A stretch of DNA of 50,090 nucleotides from Nevskia sp. (GCA_031291075.1 JARLJS010000235.1:1-50090); one strand, 5' to 3'; shown: positions 1 to 8,820, counted from the first letter of the stretch. Program-made: numbers and translations. The notes: generated by a model not told the origin, from the sequence alone.

Positions 1-2
1 CC

Positions 3-134
3 AAGCCGCCTTTCACCCCCCCGCCCGGCCAAGGCGCGCCCGGCACGGGCGCCGCGCCGGCCGTCGCCCGGCCCAGCCTGCACCTGTCGCCGCGCATGCG
101 CAGCCGGCTGATGGCCCATATGCATCGCCGCTGA
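3..134 (+). CDS. C-terminal fragment of an unidentified protein (runs off the left edge)
   Basis: A reading frame open from the window edge ends in TGA at 132-134. The 43 visible codons are proline/alanine-rich at first and end in a basic Met/His/Arg tail (SRLMAHMHRR). The stop lies 69 bases before hisI and just ahead of a promoter-like sequence, which fits a real gene end. The fragment is too short to assign a family, and a chance open frame in GC-rich DNA cannot be excluded. Confidence 0.35.
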   Translation, partial: KPPFTPPPGQGAPGTGAAPAVARPSLHLSPRMRSRLMAHMHRR

Positions 135-156
135 GACCGGGGGAGCACCCCTTTTG

Positions 157-165
157 TGCTATAAA
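157..165 (+). promoter_or_regulatory. Extended -10 promoter element upstream of hisI
   Basis: TGCTATAAA forms an extended -10 (TG, one base, TATAAA) 38 bases before the hisI start codon. No convincing -35 hexamer lies 17 bases upstream, as is usual for extended -10 promoters. This is inference from sequence only. Confidence 0.45.
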
Positions 166-203
166 AGCGGCCCCGCAAGACCCCCCGCGACAACCTGCAC
201 GTC

Positions 204-692
204 ATGAACACCAAGGCCGAACCCGATGTCCGCTTCTCCCCCCGCGTCTCCATCGAGCAGGTGGAGGAAGGGACCGAACTGGCGCCGAAATTCGACGAGC
301 ACGGCCTGATCGCCTGTGTCACCACCTCCGCCGCCACCGGCGAGGTGCTGATGCTGGGCTACATGAACCAGGAGGCCCTCAAGCGCACCATCGCCACCGG
401 CGAGGCACACTACTGGTCGCGCTCGCGCCAGGTGCTGTGGCACAAGGGCGCCACCAGCGGCCTGGTGCAAAAAGTGGTGGAGCTGCGCATCGACGACGAC
501 CAGGACGCGGTGTGGCTGCGCGTACAGATCCCCGGCGACGCCAGTTGCCACGTCGGCTACCGCTCCTGCTTCTACCGCTCGGTGCCGCTGGGCCCGGGCG
601 ACTTCCAACGCGCCCTGAAGTTCGAGGAAGACGAGAAGACCTTCGACCCGAAGAAGGTTTACGGCGACGCGCCGAATCCGACGAAGCTCTGA
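204..692 (+). CDS. hisI: Phosphoribosyl-AMP cyclohydrolase (HisI)
   Basis: This cytoplasmic enzyme opens the purine ring of phosphoribosyl-AMP, the third step of histidine biosynthesis. The 162-residue protein holds the whole HisI domain: [11 protein letters not shown] (about 49-59), [16 protein letters not shown] (70-86), the acidic metal site DDDQD (97-101), and the zinc cysteines in [13 protein letters not shown] (C115, C122). No HisE (pyrophosphohydrolase) domain is fused. In many HisI proteins the middle residue of the first acidic triplet is a third zinc cysteine (DCDxD); here it is Asp98. The tail after residue 130 is longer than in minimal HisI. No other his gene is visible. The ATG has no obvious Shine-Dalgarno, but the motif-rich region starts well after it, so the start is uncertain by a few codons only. 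Confidence 0.95.
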   Translation: MNTKAEPDVRFSPRVSIEQVEEGTELAPKFDEHGLIACVTTSAATGEVLMLGYMNQEALKRTIATGEAHYWSRSRQVLWHKGATSGLVQKVVELRIDDDQDAVWLRVQIPGDASCHVGYRSCFYRSVPLGPGDFQRALKFEEDEKTFDPKKVYGDAPNPTKL

Positions 693-706
693 GAGCAACC
701 TCCTCT

Positions 707-724
707 GGCCGCTTTCTAGCGGCC
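707..724. terminator. Short hairpin between convergent hisI and the next minus-strand gene
   Basis: GGCCGCT-TTCT-AGCGGCC forms a 7-bp stem 14 bases after the hisI stop and overlaps the stop codon of the convergent gene. There is no U-tract, so it is a weak terminator candidate at best. Confidence 0.3.
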
Positions 725-1051
725 CAGCAGGATCGGCGTGATGTCCTGCTGCGGCTGCGGCATGACCTGGATCGTGTAGATACGGCCGCCGATGCCGAGT
801 TGGTACGGCCCCGGCGCCAGGTTGTGGAAATAGTAGAAGCCGAAGGAATCCGTGTAAGTGCCGGTCAGCGGCACCCAGCCGTTCTGGAACCAGCGCAGCA
901 CTACCTCGGCGCCCGCCACAGGCACGCCACCGTTACCGTAAGCGGCAGGCATGTCCACCCGGCCGCGCAGTTCGGTGGCGACCGCGGCCGGCGCCAGGAC
1001 CGCCAGCAGGCCGGCCGCCAGCAGCCGGCCCAGGTGCGCCGGCCGGTTCAT
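716..1051 (-). CDS. Small secreted protein with a carboxypeptidase-regulatory-like beta-sandwich
   Basis: The 111-residue product begins with a Sec signal peptide (hydrophobic core about 9-22, likely cleavage near AVA-TE at 25-26). The mature part looks like a small Ig-like/carboxypeptidase-regulatory fold: LRGRVDMP at its start, AGAEVVLRW, then YTDSFGFYYFHNLAPGPYQLGIGG. That last pattern of 'added information, feature, output of a graceful loop' is typical of such domains. Its ATG overlaps the stop of the upstream membrane-protein gene by four bases, so the two are translationally coupled and probably work together at the cell envelope. No enzyme motif is visible and the function is unknown. 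Confidence 0.7.
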   Translation of the reverse strand: MNRPAHLGRLLAAGLLAVLAPAAVATELRGRVDMPAAYGNGGVPVAGAEVVLRWFQNGWVPLTGTYTDSFGFYYFHNLAPGPYQLGIGGRIYTIQVMPQPQQDITPILLGR

Positions 1052-1707
1052 GGCGCACCCCCGGTCGCGGCGGGCGTGATCGCGCCGTACGCGGGTTTCA
1101 CCACTGGCGCCGCCTGGGCGCTGACCGGGTCCGCGGCCGGCAGCAGGCCGCCCGCCTGGTAGGGGGTCTGGGCGGCGACCAGGATCGGGATCGGGCTGTC
1201 GATGGAGATGGTCCGGCGCTGCTCGTCGCGGGTGAGCTTGAGCCCGTCCGGGTGGCTCAGGTCCACCACTGTCGAACCGAGCTGGGGCACGCTGTAGGTG
1301 ATGATCGGGATGCGGTTGTTCTGCGCCACCACCGTCACCGTCACGCGGTCGCGGACCGACTGGAAGTACTGCGGCGTGGTCACCACGCCCACCATCTGGT
1401 CGCCCAGGCGCGCACCGGTGATGTCCTTGCCGCTGGCGTCGACCAGCTGGATGCGGCCGTCGATGGTCCAGCTCGGCGAGGTCTGCTCGGCGATCAGGTC
1501 GAACACCCGGTTGTCGAACGGGATGGCGCCCAGGAACACGATGAGATAGGCGGCGAAGGCCCCCGAGGTCTTCAGGGTCAGGCCGGAGAGCGGCCCCTTG
1601 GCCGCCACCTGCGTGTCGGGAAACAGCTTGTAGATGATGACCGCGGGCACCAGTGGCAGCGCGACGCTGAGCACCAGGGCGAAGACGGTCCAGTCGATCT
1701 CGTGCAT
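1048..1707 (-). CDS. Membrane protein of unknown function, two N-terminal TM segments
   Basis: The 219-residue protein has hydrophobic segments at about residues 7-26 and 46-64. A soluble beta-rich region follows, ending in an Ala/Pro-rich tail, most likely periplasmic. It includes short beta-strand-like stretches (VTVTVVAQNN, IITYSVPQLGSTVV) but no family motif I recognise. It is the first gene of a two-gene unit with the secreted protein at 716-1051 (four-base overlap). The pair may form a small envelope complex, but this is inferred from coupling only. Confidence 0.7.
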   Translation of the reverse strand: MHEIDWTVFALVLSVALPLVPAVIIYKLFPDTQVAAKGPLSGLTLKTSGAFAAYLIVFLGAIPFDNRVFDLIAEQTSPSWTIDGRIQLVDASGKDITGARLGDQMVGVVTTPQYFQSVRDRVTVTVVAQNNRIPIITYSVPQLGSTVVDLSHPDGLKLTRDEQRRTISIDSPIPILVAAQTPYQAGGLLPAADPVSAQAAPVVKPAYGAITPAATGGAP

Positions 1708-1858
1708 GTGATACCCCCCGTTATCACAAGACCGTACGCAGCATCGGCCAATTCGGCCGCGGGGTCTGATAACCGCATCACACTCCGCCGCGCGCCGGTT
1801 CGGGCGATCGTAACGATCCGGGCCGGCGGAGCTTGCCGGATATCACGGCAGCAACCGC
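1708..1858. other. Intergenic region with two inverted repeats
   Basis: GTGATA (1708-1713) and TATCAC (1722-1727) form a spaced inverted repeat directly upstream of the membrane-protein start and could be an operator. GATCGT-A-ACGATC (1806-1818) is a perfect 13-bp palindrome downstream of the PQQ-propeller gene; it lacks a U-tract. No coding potential is visible. Confidence 0.4.
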
Positions 1859-3451
1859 TCAGGGCAGCTTGAAGGCGTACAGCTTGTCGTTGCCCTTGCC
1901 GGTGACGATGAAGTTGTTGTAGCCCGAGCCCCAGTAGACCCAGCCGTCCACCACCGAGGGGCCGCCCATCACGGTGCCACCGCTGGCGAAGGTCCACAGG
2001 GATTTTCCGGTGGCGGCGTCGAGCGCCACCATGTCGCCGGACTGCGAGCCGGCGTAGAGCACGCCGTTCGCCACCGTCAGCGCGGCGGAGGAAGCCGCCG
2101 GCAGCAGCCCCAGCAGCGGGTTCATGCCCTGTTCCGGCACCTGCCAGATCATCGCGCCGGTGGCGGCGTCCAGCGCCGCCCAGGAACCGCCGCGGTGCGA
2201 CACCTTGAAGTCGGGCCCGAGTTTGTAGGATTTCAATTCCAGGTCGGTGATGGCGCAGTAGACGCGTGTGCCGTCGGTGGCGGAGCCCCACAGGATGCCG
2301 CCGTCGGTGCCGCCCGGCCCCACCTGCGTGTGCCAGACCACGCTGCCGTCGTCGGGATTCACCGCCCAGTAGTCGCCGCTCTTCTCGCCGGCGCCGAGCA
2401 GTTCGGTCGGCTTGCCGCCGATGCTGGTATTGATGACGTTCACGCCGGAGCCGAAGTCCGCGTCCGGCCCATAGGGATCGGGGCATTCCGGGTCCGCCTG
2501 GCCCAGCTCGCAGGTGAAGTTCCAGGCGTCCGACCCGCGGCCGAAGCGCTGGCTCCACTTGACCGTGCCGGTCTGCAGGTCCAGCGCCAGCACGGCGTCG
2601 ATGTAGTCGTCCGGGGCCAGGCAGTTAAGCTGCTGCAGCGTGGGGTTCGGCGTATTCTTGATGCAGGTGCTGACCGCCGCGGGCAGCGTGTAGTTGTTGC
2701 CGGTGGTGACGTAGAGCGAGCCGCGCTGCGCGTCCGGCACCAGGGTGCTGCCCCACACCGCGCCGCCGGTGTAGCCGTCCGGCACAGTGTAGAACTGCCA
2801 GACGATGGCGCCGCTGGCGAGGTCCAGCGCCACCACGCTGCCGCGGAAGTCGAGCGTCAGGTTGGGGTGGGCCAGGGCGGTGAGCTCCTGGTACGAGGAC
2901 ACGCCGACGTAGACGCGGTTGCCGAAGATGATCGGCGAGGTGGTGATGACCGAGGAGCGCCTGGTATCCACCGGCGTCTTCCACACCAACGCGCCGGTGG
3001 CCTTGTTCACCGCCATCACGGTGGCGGTGGTACCGGTGCCCATGCTGCCGATCACCGCGACGGTGTCGCCCAGCGCGGGACTGTTGCGTGAAAAGGCGGT
3101 GCTGCTTCCCATGTACTCGGACACGTGGTGCTTCCACAACACCTTGCCGCTGGCACGGTCGAGCTTGGAGACCAGGCCGCCCCAGTCGGTGACGTAGACC
3201 GCGTCGGCGTCCACCGTGGGCGTGTCGGGCACGTTGCCGCCGGTGGTATAGACCCAGTCCTTCCTGAGCCCGGGTACCGTCTGCAGGCCGAGCGCGGTTT
3301 CCACGCTGCTGCTGCGCATGTTGTCGGTGGTGTTGCCCCAGAAGGGCCAGACCGCCGGCGGGCCTGCCGCATGCGCATCCGCGCAGACTAGTACTACAGC
3401 GGCACAAACCCGTACCCAACCGCGCACCAACGCCGTCCGCCGGATTTCCAT
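1859..3451 (-). CDS. Secreted PQQ-binding-like beta-propeller protein (outer-membrane/periplasmic alcohol-dehydrogenase-like)
   Basis: The 530-residue protein has a Sec signal peptide (core VCAAVVLVCADAHA) and then repeated propeller blades. Each carries the tryptophan-docking pattern of PQQ dehydrogenases, for example ALDLASGAIVWQF, ALDLQTGTVKWSQ, ALDAATGAMIWQV and ALDAATGKSLWTF. The fold matches polyvinyl-alcohol/quinoprotein alcohol dehydrogenases, but there is no CxxCH cytochrome domain, so electrons would go to a separate acceptor if it is an enzyme. Cysteines occur in pairs around the middle. I start at the ATG at 3451 because AGGAGG lies seven bases upstream and the signal peptide follows at once; an ATG 14 codons earlier lacks this. 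Substrate is unknown, and a BamB-like non-enzymatic role is less likely given the alcohol-dehydrogenase-like blade order. Confidence 0.8.
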   Translation of the reverse strand: MEIRRTALVRGWVRVCAAVVLVCADAHAAGPPAVWPFWGNTTDNMRSSSVETALGLQTVPGLRKDWVYTTGGNVPDTPTVDADAVYVTDWGGLVSKLDRASGKVLWKHHVSEYMGSSTAFSRNSPALGDTVAVIGSMGTGTTATVMAVNKATGALVWKTPVDTRRSSVITTSPIIFGNRVYVGVSSYQELTALAHPNLTLDFRGSVVALDLASGAIVWQFYTVPDGYTGGAVWGSTLVPDAQRGSLYVTTGNNYTLPAAVSTCIKNTPNPTLQQLNCLAPDDYIDAVLALDLQTGTVKWSQRFGRGSDAWNFTCELGQADPECPDPYGPDADFGSGVNVINTSIGGKPTELLGAGEKSGDYWAVNPDDGSVVWHTQVGPGGTDGGILWGSATDGTRVYCAITDLELKSYKLGPDFKVSHRGGSWAALDAATGAMIWQVPEQGMNPLLGLLPAASSAALTVANGVLYAGSQSGDMVALDAATGKSLWTFASGGTVMGGPSVVDGWVYWGSGYNNFIVTGKGNDKLYAFKLP

Positions 3452-3591
3452 GGCCGCCCTCCTGGCCTCGCCTGCTGTCGCCGCGGCCGTCAACCCTGCC
3501 GCACGTCACGCACCCAGTGTGTGCCGCCCAACCGGAAAATGGGACTGCCTACCCGACGAAAGGTTCCGGAGGGCGCCGGCCGTTTCTAGGT

Positions 3592-5964
3592 TCAATCCAG
3601 GTCGGTCGGCACCGCTTCCGCCGCGGCACGCCACAGCCGCGGGTGCTCCTCGCTCCAGTCGTGGGCGGCGCCGACGCCGTCGGCACCCACGTGCACGCTG
3701 ACGGCGCCGCCATTGCCCGTCATATGCGGTTCGGCGCCGGCCAGGAGATAGCGGGCCACCACCGGCGCGCGCGGGAAACGGAAGCGGTTGTGCCAGCCGG
3801 AAGGGAAAATCACCAGCAGCGGCTGGGCGGCGTCGACCAGGCCCTGGGTGGACGAGGTCTTGCTGCCGTGATGCGGCGCCAGCACCACGTCCGCCCTTAG
3901 CAGGCCGGGATCGCCGGCCAGCAGGCGCTTCTCGGCCGGCGCCTCGATGTCCGCCGGCAACAGCGCGGCGTGCCCGCCGCTGCTCACGCGCAGCACACAG
4001 CCGCCGTTGTTGCGCGACCAACGCTGCGAGTGCGGCGGATCGGCATCGCTCTGCGCCGGCGGATTGAGGATCTGGAAGGTCACGCCATCCCAGTCCCAGC
4101 GCTGGCCTTCCACGCAGGGCAGCGGCGACAGCGCGCCGATCTCGCGCAGCACCTGCAGCGAGCGCCGCACCGAGGGGGCGCCGCCGCGGTGGTCGAGATC
4201 CGCTTGTGACACGATCATCATGTCCAGCTCGCTCACGCCCTGGCCCAGCAGGAACGGCACCACCTCGGAACGGCCGGCGTCGGCCACGTCCTCGAAGGCC
4301 GGCCCGGTGTCGAACAGCAGCGTGTGGTGCGCGGTGCGGACCACCACCGACAGGCCCTGCCCGACGTCGAGCGCGGTGAGGTCGAAACCCTCGCGCGGCG
4401 CGCGGTCGAGCGGCAGGAACAAGGGCAGGAAACAAAGCGCGGCGAAACCACGCAACGGCACGCCGCGCGGCGCAAGCAGGAAAACCATGCCGAGCATGGC
4501 CAGCAGCAGCAAGGCCGGCTCCGGGCTGGCGGCGATCCAGGCCTGCGGCGCGTGCTCCGCCGCCCAGCCCAGGCCCTCGCGCACCCACAGGATGCCGTGC
4601 GCGACGAAGTGCAGCAGCGGCACGCCCGCCGCCGGCCAGGCCCAGCTCAGCAGCAGCGCCACCAGCAGCAGCGGCAGCAGCACGGTGAAGGCCGGCACCA
4701 CGGCCAGGTTGGCCAATGGCCCGAGCCAGCCGCCGCCCTGGAAGAAGTAGAAGGTGAGCGGCAGCAGCACCAGGCTCAGGGTGAGCTGCAGCAACAGCAG
4801 GGAGCGCAGGCCGTGCCGCGCCTGCAGCCGGCCGGACAGGACGTAGAGGATGGCGGCAACCGCCGTGAACGACAGCCACAGGCCGGGACTGAGCAGGGCG
4901 GTGGGACTGGCGGCGACGATCAGCAGCCAGGCCAACGCCAGGGCCCGGCCGACCTGGCTGGCACGGTCGGTCCACAGCGCGGCGAAACCGAACAGCAGCA
5001 TCAGCAGGGCGCGCTGCGCCGGCGGCTCGAAGCCGGACATCAGCGCGTAGACCACCGCCGCCAGCACCGCGCCCAGCATACCCGCCTTCTGCGCCGGCAG
5101 CCGCAGGCAGAGGGAGGGGAACAGCACCCACAGCCAGCGCAGCACGAAGTAGACGGCGGCCACCACCATGCCGATGTGCAGGCCGGCGATAGCCATGAGA
5201 TGACTGGTGCCGGTGACGCGGAAGGTGTCCCAGTCCGGCTCCCGCAGCAGCGCGCGGTCGCCCACCGCCAGGCCCGCCACCAGTCCCAGCGCGGGATCGC
5301 CCGGCAGCCAGTGCTCCAGCCGGTCGGCCACTGCCTGGCGTGCGCGCAGGAGCAGGTAACCGCCGCCGGCCGCGCAGGGCTCGGCCGCGCGCACGGTGGC
5401 GGTGGCGCCGATGCCCTGCTCGAACAGCCAGGCCTCGTAGTCGTAGCCGCTCGGGTTGAGCGAGCCGTGCGGCGCGCGCAGGCGCAGCCGGAGGCGCCAG
5501 CAATCGCCGCCGCGGACGGCCTGGTCGCTGCGGTACCAGGACACGCGAATCAGCGGCAGGCCAGCATCGTCCGGCGCGAACAGGAAGTGCAGATCGCGCT
5601 TCGGACCATCCGCCTCCGCCACATCGGACAGCTCGGCTTCCTCGTGCTGGCCGGGCGAGAGGCGTTTCTGCGGCAGCGAGGCGATGCGCCCCTGCACCGT
5701 CAACTCGCGGTCGCTGTCCGCCAGCGGCCAGCGCGTGTCGAGCAGGTGCTGCACGCGCAGCACCGTGAGCAGCGCGCCGAGCAGGGCCACGGCGTAGAGC
5801 CTGCGCCAGCGCCAGGGCAGCAGCGCCGGAACCGCCAGGGCCGCCAGCCAGGACAGCGGGGGCAAGGCCGGCAAGGCCAGCACGGCAAGGGCGCCGGCGG
5901 TGAACAGGAGGACGACGGGCAGCAGCCCGCCGTCAGAAGTCTCCGGCTCAGGCGGCCGGCGCAC
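3592..5964 (-). CDS. comEC: ComEC/Rec2 DNA-uptake channel protein
   Basis: This inner-membrane protein passes single-stranded DNA into the cytoplasm during natural transformation. The 790 residues hold an N-terminal helical pair and DUF4131 region (about 15-190), a polytopic Competence domain (about 205-470, with the typical [15 protein letters not shown]), and a C-terminal metallo-beta-lactamase domain (about 525-770) with LDVGQG near 530 and APHHGSK near 698. The metal motif usually written SHxDxDH reads SQADLDH near 586, so the first histidine is glutamine (codon CAA). Whether the domain still acts as a nuclease is open. The start overlaps lolD by 17 bases, and lolC-lolD-comEC order recurs in Xanthomonadales. 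No other competence gene is in the window. Confidence 0.93.
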   Translation of the reverse strand: MRRPPEPETSDGGLLPVVLLFTAGALAVLALPALPPLSWLAALAVPALLPWRWRRLYAVALLGALLTVLRVQHLLDTRWPLADSDRELTVQGRIASLPQKRLSPGQHEEAELSDVAEADGPKRDLHFLFAPDDAGLPLIRVSWYRSDQAVRGGDCWRLRLRLRAPHGSLNPSGYDYEAWLFEQGIGATATVRAAEPCAAGGGYLLLRARQAVADRLEHWLPGDPALGLVAGLAVGDRALLREPDWDTFRVTGTSHLMAIAGLHIGMVVAAVYFVLRWLWVLFPSLCLRLPAQKAGMLGAVLAAVVYALMSGFEPPAQRALLMLLFGFAALWTDRASQVGRALALAWLLIVAASPTALLSPGLWLSFTAVAAILYVLSGRLQARHGLRSLLLLQLTLSLVLLPLTFYFFQGGGWLGPLANLAVVPAFTVLLPLLLVALLLSWAWPAAGVPLLHFVAHGILWVREGLGWAAEHAPQAWIAASPEPALLLLAMLGMVFLLAPRGVPLRGFAALCFLPLFLPLDRAPREGFDLTALDVGQGLSVVVRTAHHTLLFDTGPAFEDVADAGRSEVVPFLLGQGVSELDMMIVSQADLDHRGGAPSVRRSLQVLREIGALSPLPCVEGQRWDWDGVTFQILNPPAQSDADPPHSQRWSRNNGGCVLRVSSGGHAALLPADIEAPAEKRLLAGDPGLLRADVVLAPHHGSKTSSTQGLVDAAQPLLVIFPSGWHNRFRFPRAPVVARYLLAGAEPHMTGNGGAVSVHVGADGVGAAHDWSEEHPRLWRAAAEAVPTDLD

Positions 5965-6667
5965 TCGCGGCAGCGTCGTAGGGCCGCAGGCTGCCCCCTT
6001 CGAGCTGCCAGATGCGGTCCATGCGCGCCGCCAGGCGCAGGTCGTGGGTCACCACCACCAGGCTGGTGCCGAGCTCGCGGTTGAGCTCCAGCATCAGCTC
6101 GAACACCGATGACGCCGTGCGCATATCGAGGTTGCCGGTCGGTTCATCCGCGAGCACGCAGGCCGGCCGTGTCACCAGCGCGCGCGCGACGGCCGCACGC
6201 TGCCGCTCGCCGCCGGACAGCTCGCCCGGCTTGTGCTGCAGACGCTCGCCCAGGCCCACCCGCTTGAGCAATGCGGCGGCGGTGTCGAACGCCTGCTCGC
6301 GCGGCGTGCGCCGGATCAGCAGCGGCATCGCCACGTTCTCCAGCGCGGAGAACTCCGGCAGCAGGTGATGGAACTGGTAGACGAAGCCGAGCGCCTGGTT
6401 GCGCAACCTGCCGCGCGCGGCGTCGGACAGCTCGCTCATGCTGCGGCCAGCCACCCACACCTCGCCCGTGCTCGGCGCGTCGAGCCCGCCGAGGAGGTGT
6501 AGGAAGGTGCTCTTGCCGGCGCCGGAGGCCCCCACCACCGCCACGCGCTCGCCGCGGGACAGGGTGAAGTCGATGCTGGAGAAGACCTGCAGCCGCAGGC
6601 GGCCGTCGTCGAAGGTCTTGCCCAGGTTCTTGCAGGCCAGGACGTAGCCGTCGAGGGGGGTGGTCAT
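5948..6667 (-). CDS. lolD: Lipoprotein-releasing ABC transporter ATPase LolD
   Basis: The 239-residue ATPase powers release of lipoproteins from the inner membrane to LolA. Visible motifs are Walker [10 protein letters not shown] (46-54), Q-loop Gln98 in [18 protein letters not shown] (a LolD/MacB-type stretch), signature LSGGERQ (150-156), Walker B VLADEP (171-176) and H-loop His208. It overlaps comEC downstream by 17 bases. The partner permease (7523-8770) lies upstream on the same strand, separated by an unusual 0.85 kb repeat-filled gap. ATG at 6667 fits family length. Confidence 0.95.
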   Translation of the reverse strand: MTTPLDGYVLACKNLGKTFDDGRLRLQVFSSIDFTLSRGERVAVVGASGAGKSTFLHLLGGLDAPSTGEVWVAGRSMSELSDAARGRLRNQALGFVYQFHHLLPEFSALENVAMPLLIRRTPREQAFDTAAALLKRVGLGERLQHKPGELSGGERQRAAVARALVTRPACVLADEPTGNLDMRTASSVFELMLELNRELGTSLVVVTHDLRLAARMDRIWQLEGGSLRPYDAAASAPAA

Positions 6668-6691
6668 GGGCGGGTTCCCGTGCTCCGGGGG

Positions 6692-7499
6692 GCGCTTTGA
6701 AGCTTTGGTGCGTGCGCTTGCGCGCGTGCCGGGTTTTTCCCAGTTTGAAGCCGTGTATTCCGCCTGCGGCGGGTTCCTTTTCTTGTATCGACAAGAAAAG
6801 GAACCAAAAGAAACGACCCCGGAGCCTGCGCCCGTTCATCGCAAAAAGCGCGATGAACGGGTCCCCTGCGCTTCTCGCCCATGGCGGGTTCCGCACACAG
6901 GCCATCCATGGCCTGCGTGCGGAAGCTTCGGTATCCTGCCTCGCCCCGCGCGAACACACGCGCGGGCCTATATCGCCATGGGCTGCGATGCTCGGCGCAG
7001 GCAACGGGGGGGCACGTCAACAGCGAACAGCGAACAGCAACATCAAAAGCGCAACGCTCTACGATCCTGCCGGGTGCGGCGGTGTGAACGCTCGAAAACT
7101 GGATTCCCGCCTGCGCGGGAATGACGGGGTGGTTATTGTGTGCCGTTGCCGTTGCTTTGCTTTTGACGTTCATCCCCGTTGGCTGCGCCGAGCATCGCAG
7201 CCCGCGGCGATACAGGCTCGCGCCTGTTTGGCGCGAGGCGAGGCAGGATGCCGAAGCGTCCACCGTCAGGCCAGGGACGGCCTGTCGGTGGACCCCGCCG
7301 TGGGCGAGAAGCGCAGAGGACCCTCTCATCGCGCTTCTGCTTCTTGCGATGAGAGGGCGCAGCCGCCGGGTCGCCTTTCTTCTGGTTACTCTTCTTTGGC
7401 GACGCAAAGAAGAGTAACCCGCCGCAGGCGGAATACGCACTTTCAACTCCGGGAAAGCACTACACGCGCGCAAGCGCATGCAAGCAGGCTTCAAATCGC
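6692..7499. repeat. Large imperfect inverted repeat of two ~350-bp structured elements between lolC/E and lolD
   Basis: The 855-base gap 6668-7522 holds no credible gene. It is filled by two homologous copies in opposite orientation: left about 6692-7042, right about 7145-7499 (reverse complement). Within each copy there are four local hairpins at matching places. Left stems are 6772-6786/6791-6805, 6832-6842/6850-6860, 6889-6896/6917-6924 and 6945-6952/6959-6966. Right stems are 7384-7398/7405-7419, 7322-7332/7346-7356, 7258-7265/7286-7293 and 7217-7224/7230-7237. Where the copies differ inside stems, both sides change together (GGTTCCTTTTCTTGT versus GGTTACTCTTCTTTG, each with its perfect complement). 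Similar intergenic sequences are widespread in Xanthomonadales-type genomes as far as I know, but I cannot name a formal family. Long open frames crossing the region are by-products of base composition. Confidence 0.85.
7103..7122. repeat. dRS3/REP-like short palindrome in the centre of the large inverted repeat
   Basis: ATTCCCGC-CTGC-GCGGGAAT is a perfect 8-bp stem with a 4-base loop, followed by GACG. It matches the common 'ATTCCCGCxxxxGCGGGAAT' repeat known from many proteobacteria (dRS3-like in Neisseria). It sits in the spacer between the two arms of the 6692-7499 element. Confidence 0.7.
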
Positions 7500-7522
7500 A
7501 AAGCGCGCCAGCGATAGGCAAG

Positions 7523-8770
7523 CTACTCATACCGCAACGCCTCCGCCGGCTGCACCCGCGAAGCCCGCCAAGCCGGATACAGCGTCGACAACAACCCCAG
7601 CGACAACGACAGCACGCTGATCTTCACCACGTCCGACAGCTTCAGCTCCGACGGCAGGTCGCTGATGTAGTAGATGCTGGGATCCAGGAACTGGTGCCCG
7701 GTGGCCGCCTGCAGCAGCGGCACCAGGGTCTTGACGTTGAGCGCCAGCGTCACGCCCAGCACCACGCCGACGAAGGTGCCGACGAAGCCGATCACCGAGC
7801 CCTGCACCAGGAAAATGGTCATGATCGAACGCGGGGTGGAGCCGAGCGTACGCAGGATGGCGATGTCGGCCTGCTTTTCCTGCACCACCATCGACAGGGT
7901 GGAGACGATGTTGATCACCGCCACCAGCACGATCAGCGACAGGATCAGGAACATCACGGTCTTCTCGGTCGCCACCGCGCGGAAGAAATTGGCGTGCTGG
8001 CGGGTCCAGTCGCTGATGTAGACGAGCTGCGGCAGCTGCTGCGCGATCTGCCGCGCCACCATCGGCGCCTCGAACAGGTCGTGCAGCTTGAGGCGCACGC
8101 CGGTGACGCGGTCGCCCATGCGGTACAGCGTGGCGGCGTCCTGGATGTTGAGCAGCACCAGGCCGCGGTCGAACTCGTACATGCCGACCTGGAAGGTGCC
8201 GACCACGTTGAAGCGGCGGAAGCGCGGCAGCAGGCCGGCCGGGGTGGCGCTGACCAGCGGGATCATCAGGTCGATCTTGTCGCCGATCTCCACGCCTAGC
8301 TGCTGCGCCAGCTCCACCCCCAGCACGATGTTGAACTGCCCGGGCACCAGGTCTTCGAGCTTGCCGGACTTCATGTGCGCGCCGATCTCGGACACCTTCT
8401 GCTCCAGCACCGGGTCGATGCCGCGCAGCAGGGTGCCGGACAGATCCCCGCCCTCGCGCAGCATGGCCTCGCCCTCGACGTAGGGCGCGGTGGCCTCCAC
8501 CTTGGGGTTCTGCGCCGCCAGCTGGGCCAGTTCCTGCCAGTTCTCGATGCCCTCGCCGGGCTTGTAGATGACGGCGTGGGAGGCCATGCCGAGGATGCGG
8601 CTGCGCATCTCGCCCTCGAAGCCGTTCATCACCGACAGCACGGTGATGAGCGCAGTGACGCCGATGGCGATGCAGATGATCGCCACCGCGGTGATGAACG
8701 AGATGACGCGGTTGCTGCGCTTCGCGCGCGTGTACCGCAGGCCGGTGAACAGCTCGTAAGGAATGCGCAT
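7523..8770 (-). CDS. lolC: Lipoprotein-releasing system permease, LolC/LolE family
   Basis: The 415-residue inner-membrane protein is the permease of the Lol exporter. It has the expected layout: TM1 near residues 20-45 (VISFITAVAIICIAIGVTAL), a large periplasmic domain to about 265, then three TM segments (about 270-295, 315-345, 375-400). The C-terminus is YPAWRASRVQPAEALRYE, typical of LolC/E and MacB-type FtsX permeases. ATG at 8770 starts the family-typical MRIPYELFTGLRYTRAK. Only one permease is visible, so it could be LolC with LolE elsewhere, or a LolF-type homodimer. Its ATPase lolD follows only after the repeat element. Confidence 0.92.
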   Translation of the reverse strand: MRIPYELFTGLRYTRAKRSNRVISFITAVAIICIAIGVTALITVLSVMNGFEGEMRSRILGMASHAVIYKPGEGIENWQELAQLAAQNPKVEATAPYVEGEAMLREGGDLSGTLLRGIDPVLEQKVSEIGAHMKSGKLEDLVPGQFNIVLGVELAQQLGVEIGDKIDLMIPLVSATPAGLLPRFRRFNVVGTFQVGMYEFDRGLVLLNIQDAATLYRMGDRVTGVRLKLHDLFEAPMVARQIAQQLPQLVYISDWTRQHANFFRAVATEKTVMFLILSLIVLVAVINIVSTLSMVVQEKQADIAILRTLGSTPRSIMTIFLVQGSVIGFVGTFVGVVLGVTLALNVKTLVPLLQAATGHQFLDPSIYYISDLPSELKLSDVVKISVLSLSLGLLSTLYPAWRASRVQPAEALRYE

Positions 8771-8820
8771 GGGTGTGAGGGTGTCGTGGCGCCAATTAGA
8801 CCACAGCGGCCGGGTACAAT
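8771..8820 (+). promoter_or_regulatory. Divergent intergenic region with -10 element TACAAT
   Basis: The 48 bases between the lol permease and the glycosyltransferase must hold promoters for both directions. GGGTACAAT ends at the first ATG of the glycosyltransferase, so TACAAT (8815-8820) is a good -10 but overlaps that ATG. This raises the chance that translation starts at the TTG at 8849. No clear -35 is seen. Confidence 0.4.

Noticed and set aside
2195-3091. 298-codon open frame antisense to the PQQ-propeller gene
   Set aside because: Low-complexity Val/Gly/Ala/Arg product, no motif, and the opposite strand carries clear propeller repeats.
4324-6084. 586-codon open frame antisense to comEC
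   Set aside because: It lies within a well-supported comEC with all motifs. Its product is Gln/Arg/Gly-rich low-complexity typical of a shadow frame.
6664-7620. Long open reading frames spanning the inverted repeat on both strands
   Set aside because: They cross both arms and centre of a palindromic non-coding repeat, have no motif or consistent SD, and overlap real genes. GC-rich composition gives open frames by chance.
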